Source: Bog-950 sp046329535 (GTDB lineage: Bacteria > Bacteroidota > Bacteroidia > Chitinophagales > LD1). Taken from it: DNA of 64,000 bases. The position numbers and the translations under genes are program-made. The stretch is from assembly GCA_046329535.1 (NCBI GenBank), contig JAXLUN010000003.1, forward strand, positions 310,001 through 374,000, written 5' to 3'. The notes beneath the pieces are model-generated. The model saw only the letters and a program-made list of their open reading frames with translations. It was not told where the DNA came from and did no database searches. Position 1 is the first letter of the stretch, and the number at the start of each line of letters is the position of its first letter. Positions 1 through 9,600 of the stretch are shown here, in pieces.

Positions 1-2972
1 ATCGTATCGTTGGTGATTACAATAGAACCTGTTGCAGAACCACATGTACTTGTACCATTGGTATCAATTGTAGCTGAAGTTAAATTAACACAATGGAAGC
101 GAAGCACCATATAATCTTCTACTTCACCGTTGTTCGCACTAATAGTTGGCGATGGATTGGTAACGAAAAACGAGGCCTGTGTGGTCAGACGCAGACGCAA
201 ATAGGTAGTATCGTTCGTTAAATTAAAAAATGGGGAACCTCCAACATTATAGCCCGTCCATCTTAAGGTGGCAGTTGTTGCTGATGCTGGTACTAGAACA
301 GTATCTACTTCATTCGCATCCAAGAAATCGCCATCTCTATTAAAATCTATCCAACCACAAAGTATTGCTGTTGTTCCTGTATTATTGGTAACATTCACAA
401 CCTGACTGAATCTAGTCGAAGTATCCTGTACATTCACTATAGTAAAATAAGGACTTCCCGTACCAGTTATACCGTCTTCATCATCGGGAGTTGTTCCTAG
501 TGAATCATCTTTAAAAGCCTTATAGGAAGGTTGAGCAAAGTCTTCTTTGTCAATATTTGAACCGATTTTCAATGCATTAAACACAATGTGGTTAGGCGTT
601 CCGTAGCTAGCAGGAGCATCAGCGTAATCAAAGTTCAAAAGAATGCCGATTCGCCATTTGAAAATGAGGTGAATATCATCACCTGCGGTGTTATTAGTTA
701 AGTCAAAACTATTCGCAATAACATTCGGGTTTAAAGCAGTGCTATGCACTGTCGTTCCCAATACGACCAAAGAATCTCCTTCTACAACAAAATGATTACT
801 ACCGCTTGGCACTCCGGTTTCACCTAAATAGTCATTTCCTGTCCCGCCCAGATAGGTACCGAAATACTGTGTTTTTAAATCTGTTCCAATAACGAACCAG
901 AATATGTCCCAAGTTCCGCCATTGTGTGTACTATCATAGAAGGTACCCCCATCCTGTAAGTTTTGAACCGGGAAGCGAGATGCTGCAGCAGTAGAGTTAG
1001 ATGCTGTTTCACCAAAAATAGTTACAGCATAAGGTGTATAAGTTTTTAAGCAGTTAGCCCTATCATCACCAGTACCTCCGAAATAAGTCGCTTGCCAAGG
1101 ATTGGTGCCTGTTCCATTCCAACCGGCTCTGGGGGCTTTACCAATTATTGCATCCTGTGCACCTTTGTTAACTGTACTAAAACGATTTCCAGCAGAGTTA
1201 GGCCCTAACCAAAAATCAGTACTGCTGGTAAAACCAGTAACAAATAATGTGTCAAATACACCAATTGCTAAGCCAAAAAACTCATCTGCTCCAGTACCAC
1301 CGATTCTACTAAGCATTTGTGCAGATTGTCCATTTGAATTTAAAACGCCTAGGATACCATCGGCAGAACCTGTAGATCCACCAGCACCAAGGTTATTAAC
1401 AAGAGCTGGGAAACTTGTTGCGGATGTAGATGAACCTGAGAAAGCTATAGAACCATCATCCAAAATATCCAAATCATTCAACTTATCAGATCCTGTACCT
1501 CCTACATAAGTACCAAAAGCTAATGTTCTGTAACCGGTGAATTTAGCAATATACATTTCATTATCCCCCGAGTAAGTTGCATCCATCGCACTTGCTGAGA
1601 TATATGTTGCAGTGGAACCTGCTAAATCCGCGTTTACAACTCCACCTACAATAAAGTCTGTATTATTAATTGCATGAATGGTATACATGTTATCTCCTGC
1701 ACCGGTATGTCCCAAATAAGTCGAATAGTTTAATGCATTTAAGGTAGGTGCACTAAACGCAGCCACAAAACCTTCACGGCCTGTGTTGAAGGTGCCATCA
1801 AAAGGGGTATTTACCAATGGGAAAGTAGTTGCATTACTGCTAGTGTAACCACAAACAAATACAGTACTTTTATCTGGTGATAGTGAAAGTCCATAAATTC
1901 CATCCAAACCAGATCCACCAAAATAGGTTACGGCTAAAAGCTGTGCTCCATTAGAACTAATCTTATAGAGAATTGCATCTCGGTTACCACCATTGCCACC
2001 TGTTCCGGCATCATTGTATGTAGCATCATATCCAAATGTTTGCCCGGCATAAGTTCCTGCAGGTAACTGCATATTGGCAATACCTCCACAATAAACATTT
2101 CCGGAATTATCAATATCTACGGCAAATAGATATTCGTCAAATGTGTCACTGTTGCAGTCAAACCAAGTCCCCCATTTAACACTCGGGTCTATTACTAATG
2201 CATACCTATTATCAACTTTACCTAAAGCCCTAAAAGTAGCAACGTCACCTTTTATACTAAAAGCCATTTTAACTGCTACTTTCTTGCCATCTATAATCTG
2301 ATACGCCTCAGGTATATCAAATTTAACTTCATCAAAGTGAAGCTTTACAGCCAGACTTCCCTTTTCATCAATTCTCAATCCCTCTTGTCCTTTAAAACGC
2401 ATTTTAATATTATTAAAATCTGCACCGGCATTAACTAACCAGTCAAACTCCATAACATTATCTCCCTGACTATATATACGCAAATCAACACCATCGTAAA
2501 TATTCCCCATGGTAACTTCACCGAAACTTCTGATATCAGTAGAATGTTGGTCGGCATTACCAAAGAAATAGTTATACGTTGTTGGCATAACTTTATCTTT
2601 TCTCAATTGATAGTTCGGATTAGAACCATCTAAGAAAATTCCCCATCCGTGTGCTTCCCGAGTATGAATTTCATCTGCTTCCGCAGTCTCTTCCTCCTGA
2701 TGTTCTTCTTCTTTTGTAGAAAGGAAGTGTATATGATCATTCATCACATACATACTACCAACATTGGTATGGCCGGCTACTCTTACGTTCTGTCCCCACT
2801 GTCCCTTATTCTCGATAAAGGATATTGTGTTTTCAGTTTTCTTCAGAACCTCCAACATTTGGGTGTTAGACATAGGTTGGCTTTTTGATTGCCCGAACAG
2901 TATGTTTACAGACAATACAATAGCTGCGGTAAGCAAATACATTTTGCCATTGGTAGAAATTCTTTTTTTCAT
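1..2972 (-). CDS. Large secreted surface protein with SBBP-like repeats and GEVED domain (3' end beyond window)
   Basis: An uninterrupted reading frame runs from an ATG at 2972 to the left edge, about 990 codons with no stop, so the C-terminus lies outside the window. It opens with a signal peptide (MKKRISTNGKMYLLTAAIVL, ending near FGQ), then the ENKGQW motif typical of the DUF7948-type N-terminal domain of Bacteroidota surface proteins. Next come beta-propeller-like repeats of the SBBP kind (recurrent YFGGTGDD, GGTGADEFFG, GYTSS). Near the left edge is a GEVED-type segment (GWIDFNRDGDF, then NGEVEDYMV). Such proteins are usually T9SS cargo, but the sorting domain would be off-window, so that is inference. 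It lies upstream of nothing else here and has its own promoter candidate at 3161-3191. Start chosen for the signal peptide. Confidence 0.85.
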   Translation of the reverse strand, partial: MKKRISTNGKMYLLTAAIVLSVNILFGQSKSQPMSNTQMLEVLKKTENTISFIENKGQWGQNVRVAGHTNVGSMYVMNDHIHFLSTKEEEHQEEETAEADEIHTREAHGWGIFLDGSNPNYQLRKDKVMPTTYNYFFGNADQHSTDIRSFGEVTMGNIYDGVDLRIYSQGDNVMEFDWLVNAGADFNNIKMRFKGQEGLRIDEKGSLAVKLHFDEVKFDIPEAYQIIDGKKVAVKMAFSIKGDVATFRALGKVDNRYALVIDPSVKWGTWFDCNSDTFDEYLFAVDIDNSGNVYCGGIANMQLPAGTYAGQTFGYDATYNDAGTGGNGGNRDAILYKISSNGAQLLAVTYFGGSGLDGIYGLSLSPDKSTVFVCGYTSSNATTFPLVNTPFDGTFNTGREGFVAAFSAPTLNALNYSTYLGHTGAGDNMYTIHAINNTDFIVGGVVNADLAGSTATYISASAMDATYSGDNEMYIAKFTGYRTLAFGTYVGGTGSDKLNDLDILDDGSIAFSGSSTSATSFPALVNNLGAGGSTGSADGILGVLNSNGQSAQMLSRIGGTGADEFFGLAIGVFDTLFVTGFTSSTDFWLGPNSAGNRFSTVNKGAQDAIIGKAPRAGWNGTGTNPWQATYFGGTGDDRANCLKTYTPYAVTIFGETASNSTAAASRFPVQNLQDGGTFYDSTHNGGTWDIFWFVIGTDLKTQYFGTYLGGTGNDYLGETGVPSGSNHFVVEGDSLVVLGTTVHSTALNPNVIANSFDLTNNTAGDDIHLIFKWRIGILLNFDYADAPASYGTPNHIVFNALKIGSNIDKEDFAQPSYKAFKDDSLGTTPDDEDGITGTGSPYFTIVNVQDTSTRFSQVVNVTNNTGTTAILCGWIDFNRDGDFLDANEVDTVLVPASATTATLRWTGYNVGGSPFFNLTNDTTYLRLRLTTQASFFVTNPSPTISANNGEVEDYMVLRFHCVNLTSATIDTNGTSTCGSATGSIVITNDT

Positions 2973-3160
2973 AAAACTATACTTTGAAATTGATGAGAGA
3001 GAGAAAGTAGAAATACCCATATAATTATTTATAGAAATTGAAACTTATCTAATACTAACTTCGTTACTACAGAAATACAACTACTAAAAAACACAGGTCT
3101 CTTGCTTTTGTAACAACAGTCAAATACACATTCTTAACAAACGCATTTTACCCCGAAGGG

Positions 3161-3191
3161 CAAATGTATATTACAAAATGAACCTTGTCAA
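3161..3191 (-). promoter_or_regulatory. Candidate Bacteroidota promoter for the left-edge surface protein
   Basis: On the minus strand a -33-like TTG (3191-3189) is followed after 20 nt by TACATTTG (3168-3161), an exact match to the -7 consensus TAnnTTTG. It would give a leader of about 180 nt before the ATG at 2972. The long leader lowers confidence. Confidence 0.45.
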
Positions 3192-3309
3192 GTTTTTTTG
3201 ATTAAAAAATTATTAGTTCCTCTAAATAATTTACACTCGTAAGATATTGATAACTAAAGGGTTGATTTAAATGCAATACATAAAGGAAAATTTCGAATAT
3301 AAATAGCAT

Positions 3310-3347
3310 AAAAAAAGCAGGTCAACGGTATGCTGATGACCTGCTTT
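3310..3347 (-). terminator. Intrinsic terminator after the OmpA-family gene
   Basis: An 11-bp perfect stem (AAAGCAGGTCA at 3314-3324 pairing with 3337-3347) with a 12-nt loop. Read on the minus strand it is followed by a run of seven T (3316-3310). It lies 18 bases past the stop of the gene at 3365. Confidence 0.85.
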
Positions 3348-3364
3348 CTAAAACAAACAGAAAA

Positions 3365-5440
3365 CTATTTTTTCTTTGAACTGAATCCAGGACCTGTTTT
3401 AACTTCCTTCACAACTTCACCATAGCTCTCAAACTCAGGTGCATCGTCTGGCTTATCTGTAACAATTTTAAATTCCACCCTTCTATTTCTCGCCCTTCCT
3501 TCTGGGTCATCTTCTCCATTTGGAAGTTCGTTAGGAACTGCCTGCATTTTCTCTCCAAACGTTTTAACTACAATACGGTTTTCTGCAATGCCTTTCTTCT
3601 TAACCAAAAACGTTTTAACCTCATTTGCTCTACGCAATGAAAGTTTATCGTTGTATTCGTCAGTGCCTTTACTATCTGTGTGCCCTTGCACTTCAACAGA
3701 ATAACCCGGATGATCGGTGAGAACCTTAACCACTGAATCAATTTGTCCCTTATAAAAATCAATTACGTTAGACTTATCAAATGCAAAGTAGACGTTTGGT
3801 ATTTTGATATGAATTTTAATGATTGGATCAATGTAGAATATCTGAGATATAGTATCACGCTCTTCGTCTTCATTGATAGTTAAGTTGTCAATACTAGGCC
3901 AGTATCCTTCTTTGTTTCCATTAATTTTGTATGAGGTATTTCTCTTAACAGGAAAGAGAAATGGTTCAGACGAGGTAATATTATTACCTACAAATTCGAA
4001 ATTATTACCGCTTACTTTGTATAGAGAAGCATCAACACCCTGAACCGGGGTATTAGTCGGATCTCCTCTCTTCACATAAATACCTTTCAGTGTAATATCA
4101 CGTTGAACAATTACTGTCCATATATCATCGCAACAAGTTGCGCCCCTAGGAGAAGTTGTGCCGATACGGTTTGATACCATAAATCCTTTAGCAGCTTTAT
4201 CATCTAAAGCGAGATATAAATCATCGGCTCCGGAGTTAATGGGCACACCAGCATTAACAACCGTTCCCCAGTTTCCTGGTGTTCCAGATACTTTGAACAC
4301 GTCTAGACCTCCAATTGAAGCATGACCATCGGAAGAGAAGTAAAGAACTTTATTTTTCTTATCATAAAACGGAGTAATCTCATCCCCTGCTGTATTCACT
4401 TCTGGACCCGCATTTTGGGGGGCACCAAAAGTTCCATCTGTATTAGCTTTTGCATAAAATAAATCTAAACCGCCTTTACCGCCTCTATTGGAAGAAAAAT
4501 AAAGGATGCTGTTACCATCTGCGTCTACTCCCCATGCCGGATGAGTTGTATTTGCAGTTGGCAAGTTTAGTCCGCTAAGTTCCTCAGCGTTACTCCAATC
4601 ATTCCCTTCCTTTTTAGAGCGGAACAACTTACAGTTCATTCTTATTAATGGCTGTTGATCGCACTTGGTGAATATGATTGTCTTCTCATCGTCTGACAAA
4701 ACTGCATTTCCAGTGTGTGTTTTTGAATCATTTGGCGGAACAGGTAATGTTGCACGGTTACTGTAAGAATTACCTGATTTTTCCGCTAAGAATATTGCTG
4801 AATAATGATCTGCAGTGGTGGTGCTTACATTAACAGCTGTATCAGTCTTTTGTGATGAAAACAAAACTCTATTCCCTTTCAAAGGTTTTGGAGAATAATC
4901 CTGAATTGCAGTATTAACAGCCCCTTCTGTCTTTTCAACTTTAATTTTAGTTGGTGTCTTCAACAAAGCCAAAGCAGTGTCACATCCATCTATCTCTATT
5001 TTAGCAAGGCCCTTAAAATTCTCATCGCCTTTTCCTAAAGATACTTTCAAATATTCTCTGAACGTTTTCTGCGCATCTTCATATCTTCCATTCATTTTTT
5101 GCATTTGACCTAAATAAAATTGGTCATTTACATAGGCCTCTGGATCTTTGGCAATTACTGCTTTGTAATACTTTTCAGATGCTTCATAATCACGCAAAAC
5201 TCTGTTCACCTGACCCAATAAATGAGCAACTTCTATTTTATCCGACTTCTCTTTATACACATCTTCAAGATATTGAGCAGCATTGTAGTAGCTACCCTCT
5301 TGAATTTTCTTCTTGGCGATTTTGAATTTCTTACGCCATTTAACTTTCGGATACTTCTCTACATTTTTCAGCTTTGATCCATCTTGTGCATTAGCAAACA
5401 AAACCAGTGGAATCATCAGCGCTAAAAGGAAATACTTCAT
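3365..5440 (-). CDS. OmpA-family outer-membrane protein with TPR and beta-propeller domains
   Basis: A 691-residue protein with signal peptide (MKYFLLALMIPLVLFANAQ). TPR-like helices at about 35-150 (AAQYLEDVYKEKSD, AEKYYKAVIAKDPEAY) are followed by PD40/WD40-like propeller blades at about 190-440 (LYFSSNRGGKGGLDLFYA, LYFSSDGHASIGGLDVF). A short carboxypeptidase-regulatory-like segment precedes a C-terminal OmpA peptidoglycan-binding domain at about 560-670 (VEVQGHTDSKGTDEYND, LSLRRANEVK). This order matches the PorE-type architecture known from T9SS organisms, where the OmpA domain anchors outer-membrane machinery to the wall. It is the last gene of a run with the PorP/SprF-like gene (about 107 bp upstream from its own start) and the CHU_C adhesin, suggesting a dedicated export or attachment unit. 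Whether it is the housekeeping PorE or an adhesin-specific paralogue cannot be decided here. Confidence 0.88.
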   Translation of the reverse strand: MKYFLLALMIPLVLFANAQDGSKLKNVEKYPKVKWRKKFKIAKKKIQEGSYYNAAQYLEDVYKEKSDKIEVAHLLGQVNRVLRDYEASEKYYKAVIAKDPEAYVNDQFYLGQMQKMNGRYEDAQKTFREYLKVSLGKGDENFKGLAKIEIDGCDTALALLKTPTKIKVEKTEGAVNTAIQDYSPKPLKGNRVLFSSQKTDTAVNVSTTTADHYSAIFLAEKSGNSYSNRATLPVPPNDSKTHTGNAVLSDDEKTIIFTKCDQQPLIRMNCKLFRSKKEGNDWSNAEELSGLNLPTANTTHPAWGVDADGNSILYFSSNRGGKGGLDLFYAKANTDGTFGAPQNAGPEVNTAGDEITPFYDKKNKVLYFSSDGHASIGGLDVFKVSGTPGNWGTVVNAGVPINSGADDLYLALDDKAAKGFMVSNRIGTTSPRGATCCDDIWTVIVQRDITLKGIYVKRGDPTNTPVQGVDASLYKVSGNNFEFVGNNITSSEPFLFPVKRNTSYKINGNKEGYWPSIDNLTINEDEERDTISQIFYIDPIIKIHIKIPNVYFAFDKSNVIDFYKGQIDSVVKVLTDHPGYSVEVQGHTDSKGTDEYNDKLSLRRANEVKTFLVKKKGIAENRIVVKTFGEKMQAVPNELPNGEDDPEGRARNRRVEFKIVTDKPDDAPEFESYGEVVKEVKTGPGFSSKKK

Positions 5441-5495
5441 AATGAGTGCTTAATTTTCGTGGGTTATTAAATTCTTCTATCTCTCTGAAACAGTA

Positions 5496-6548
5496 TTAGT
5501 ATCTTGGGTTAAACAAGTAGTTATCTTCTTTAGGAACAAAGATATTACCGATATAGCTTAAGGTAATTTCAAATCCCTGTGGCATAGAACCACCTATATT
5601 TTTATGGTCTTTATATTGTTGTAACAGGTGAGCATCGTATGCAAAACCAGCACGGAACCCTTTCCACTCAAATCCGATTTTAGGAATAATAGTATAGTTA
5701 CCTGTGTTTAATCTGTTCCATAAGCCTAGGTAAAGTGTTGCTCTCTTTGCAGGATCCTTCACAACATGTATACCGGCCGTTAAACCAAAATTAGTTTCTC
5801 TGGCTTTAGCCTGAGATTGGAAAAGGAACCCTGGTATTAAAACTGCTGCATCCTTAATATCGAACTCAAAACCACCGTGTAAAGTATAACGGAATGGCAA
5901 GCGGTAAACAGCACTGTTCTTCAGGAAGTCCTGTTTATAGTTTGTTGCGTTATTGAATGAGAAGCCCATGTAGTAACGCATATTTTTAATAAACTCAAAT
6001 TTGGTAAAAATACCGGCATTGAAAACACCTTTTACTCTATTTCCACTATTGAAAGTCTCACCGTTGTAACTTGAATTGTATGATAAATCCGGATTAAAAC
6101 CATCAGCAAACTGGAAGTTTGCAAAATCCATTTTAGTCATTGCTACTCCACCTTGAAAACCCAACCCTAATTGGAATTGCTGTTTTGAGCCAAATGCCAT
6201 ATTGTATGCAACTGAAGCAAGTATCTGATTCTGGTTGAAAGTTTTCCCGTTTTGTTGATCGTTGAAAAATACTAAACCCACACCCAAGGAACCATGTTTA
6301 ATTTTTTCACGAAGCAGTGAAAAGTCAAGTGCAACAGACGGTGTAGAAAATGCAGGCTTGTTCTGTGTGAGGCCTGGATATTGGTTTCTATAAATACCGG
6401 AAATGCGGTAAAAGCCATTGAAATTTCCTGTCAAAGCAGGATTTAGTGTTAGAGGAGAAGCATAAAACTGAGAAAAGTGAATGTCCTGTGCATTCGAAAC
6501 TAAACCTCCCAGTAAGCAAAACAAAATGGCGTAAAATCTAACTTTCAT
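5496..6548 (-). CDS. PorP/SprF-like type IX secretion membrane protein
   Basis: About 350 residues. The ATG at 6548 is preferred over upstream in-frame codons because it begins a clean signal peptide (MKVRFYAILFCLLGGLVSNA). The mature part starts QDIHFSQFYASPLTLNPAL, the hallmark of PorP/SprF proteins, and continues as a predicted outer-membrane beta-barrel with alternating aromatic strands (LGVGLVFFNDQQNGKTFNQN, YMGFSFNNATNY). Family members help export or anchor T9SS cargo. SprF-type members sit directly downstream of, and serve, large adhesins with CHU_C (type B) C-termini. That arrangement is present here: the CHU_C gene ends at 6680. Assignment to this specific partner is inference from gene order. 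Confidence 0.9.
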   Translation of the reverse strand: MKVRFYAILFCLLGGLVSNAQDIHFSQFYASPLTLNPALTGNFNGFYRISGIYRNQYPGLTQNKPAFSTPSVALDFSLLREKIKHGSLGVGLVFFNDQQNGKTFNQNQILASVAYNMAFGSKQQFQLGLGFQGGVAMTKMDFANFQFADGFNPDLSYNSSYNGETFNSGNRVKGVFNAGIFTKFEFIKNMRYYMGFSFNNATNYKQDFLKNSAVYRLPFRYTLHGGFEFDIKDAAVLIPGFLFQSQAKARETNFGLTAGIHVVKDPAKRATLYLGLWNRLNTGNYTIIPKIGFEWKGFRAGFAYDAHLLQQYKDHKNIGGSMPQGFEITLSYIGNIFVPKEDNYLFNPRY

Positions 6549-6594
6549 GTGCTTAATTGATTTATTAGGGTTCAAAGAAAATAATTTTTGTAAT

Positions 6595-6638
6595 ACCAAC
6601 ATGATTTTGTTCTGGTTTTTGAAAAAAATCATGTTGGT
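6595..6638. repeat. 14-bp inverted repeat between adhesin and SprF-like gene
   Basis: ACCAACATGATTTT (6595-6608) is repeated inverted at 6625-6638 with a 16-nt loop. There is no U-run on the minus-strand side, so it is not a standard terminator. It could be an mRNA processing or stabilising hairpin setting the ratio of the two genes. Confidence 0.6.
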
Positions 6639-6679
6639 AAGTTTTGTCATATAATTTATATGCGTCCAGTTTCAAGTTC

Positions 6680-9600
6680 TTAATGTAAGAGGGTAAATGA
6701 GCCGGTAAGATTATATTGAACAATAGCGCCTGCGTTATTCTGATCAGGTCCTTGTATGGTGATGTAGTATATATACGTATCTGCTGGCTGAAGGCTGCCT
6801 GCAAAAGTCCCATCCCAATAACCGTTATTATTATAGACCAATTGTCCCCATCTGTTGTAAATCCGCATATTCACTATTGTATAAACTCCCTGCAATGCAG
6901 ATGGTATGTAAGGACCATAAACATCATTTGCCCCATCTCCGTTAGGTGAGAATGCATTGGGCATGGGAGGAACACCTGGCGGGACTACTGCTAAACGAAC
7001 AGTATCTGAGGCCGTGCAACCATTTACTAAGTCAGTTACGAATACCTGATAAGTTGTCGTTGTTTGTGGTGATTGTACATAAGGCTGACTCTTGGTGGAG
7101 TCATCTAAATAAGTAGCAGGAGTCCATAGATAACCGAAATTGCTTGAGTAGCTGGTTGTGCTACTCAACGTAGCATTGTTACCTTGAAAAACTGTTGCGG
7201 TAGGTGGATCTGCAACAAAAGCATCTACCGTTAAACAACGAATAGTCACATCAACATTATCATTTGCCGTGCAATTATTACTATCTGTTACGGTGAGAGA
7301 GTATGTTCCGGTGCTGGATACTGAAATACTTGGACTAGTTGCTGAGTTAGACCAAATATAAGTTCCTAAAATTGTTGTTGAGAGAACAACCTGAGTATCA
7401 CAAGCACATAAGTTCTGGTTTGCGCCTAAATCAACCACAGGAGCCTGAGTGCTCGATATAACTACTGTGTCGAAACTATTACAACCGTTATCGCTTGCAA
7501 CTAGAGTATATATCCCTGCAGTGCTAACAACTATACTATCACTAATAATGAAGCCTGGGTTCCAAGTATAAACAATGCCAGTAACCGGACTAACAGACAA
7601 GACAGCTGTAGTTTGATCTTCACAAATGTTATCATCGCTAACTAAAATATCTGCCACTGGATGCTGTGCAGCAATTACATTGGCAGTATCTAATGATTGT
7701 AAAATACATCCATTATTATCTGTAGCTGTATATGAATATTGACCAGCTTGAGTAATTGTAACAACTTGTGTATTAGCACCATTACTCCAAATATAGTTGG
7801 AGTAACCGGGATCTGCAGAAAGCACTATAGATTCGCCAACACATACTGCAGTATCTCCAGATGGCTGAACAACAATTGGATTTAATACTCTTTCAGAAAT
7901 AGTTACTGTATCTGATGAAAACAAACAGGTTCCATCGCTTACTATCACGTAATAATCCTGCGTAATAGCAGTTTGATTGGCTGTAGTGATAGTTGGTGTA
8001 ACAGCAGTAGTGGACCAATTATAAGAAACATAAGGTGCTCCACTTGGTGATAGTACAACTGAATCGTACGGACAAACGGTTTGGTCATTTCCCAATGTTA
8101 TAGGAGAATGAGACCTGACATTAACTATAACTGAATCGTTGATTACACAACCGGTAGCATTGGTGGCAGATAAATAAAACGCAGTTGTTGAAAAAGGTGA
8201 TGCAAGCGGATTATTTATGGTGCTTGAAGACAAAAATTGCGCTGGAGTCCAATTATAAGCTACCCCATTTCCAGTGAATAACAACTGAGATGAGTCTCCA
8301 GGACAAATAGTATCAGGTGTGGCACTGAGGGTATAAGGGAAAGTTCCCAATGAAACGGTAACTGTATCATGTGTAACGCAGCCATTAAAGAAAGTGGCAT
8401 CCACAACATAGGTAGTGTTACTTAAAGGATTGGCAATAGGATTCAAAATGGTATCGTTTGACAATCCTAAAGAAGGTGTCCACTGAACACCCGTGAGTGA
8501 ATTGCCTGCGAATTGTGGTGTAAATCTGAACGCGACTGGAGCACCGGCATTTACCGTCCAAGCAGCAGCGTTATAGCCAAGAGGAGAATAAGCAACTGTG
8601 CCACTACTGTTTTCAATTCCCAAGGTATTGGTTTGCCCTGCTGTAGTAGCTCCATTAATGTGAATTTCAATAATGTTTGAGGTTTCGTATAGCTGTATTT
8701 GTCCATTTACAAATCCCCCCACACTATAAAAAGCCACATTATTCCAACGAACCACCATAACTCTGTTAGGTGCAGTGCCAGAAACAAAATAATCAATAGT
8801 GCCTCCGGAATTGGTATTCAAATCTTCCCAACATAAAGCTACTAAGTCATTTGCACTGGTTGCATTAGGAATGGCCTGCCCGGCACAACAACCTGAGCCT
8901 TGACCAGCACTGAATGAAAGAAACCCGTTAGTAGAAATAAACATCTGCGTTTTGGAAGCACAGAAAAAATCAAACCCAAAAGGTATAGTTATTCCCGAGC
9001 TCACTGCATCGTCACCCACCGGTCCAGCAGTTGTAGCGCCAACAGGTGCAATTACTGAATAAGGGATGGAAGTTAATGCGTATGTAGGTGTACAATAAGT
9101 AGTTGCCGGATTTAATACTACCGCGTTTAACTGAGCACCGGTACTACTACAAATAGTGGTATCATTTCCAGCAGAGATAAGAACAGCTGTGTCAACAAAC
9201 AAACTGATAGTAGAATCTCCCTGGCAAGTTCCATCATCAACAACCAAAGTATAATCAACATTATGGAAAACCGGAACGCTAACCTCTGATGTGTCTGGCA
9301 AAGTAGAGCCGTCAGATCCGGTCCATGTAAAAGAATAATTGTTTAACGGAGCTTTGCACATAATGAATCTTGTGTTCGGACGATCCTGACCTAGAGTAGG
9401 GGTATTTAAAGCCGTACAACCAGATTGAGTAGTCAAATCAGCATTATCAAACAATACAGAGCCGGTAAAGGCGGTAGTTGTGAAATACACATTATCATAC
9501 CCTGAATAAGAACTATTGTTAAAACAAACTTCAATTATCAAATTAGAAAATCCATCCCAATTATATGGAGCGTCCAATGTGTGGGTATTCCAACCGGCAA

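Larger units (their letters stand above)
2973..3364. other. Intergenic region between surface protein and OmpA-family gene
   Basis: About 390 bases without a credible gene. It holds the promoter candidate at 3161-3191 and the terminator at 3310-3347. The rest is AT-rich and nothing else is recognised. Confidence 0.6.

Noticed and set aside
1102..1509. Plus-strand frame of 135 codons
   Set aside because: Lies wholly inside the long minus-strand surface-protein gene and has no family features or start signal.
6595..6638. Terminator after the adhesin gene
   Set aside because: The stem is strong but no T-run follows on the minus strand.
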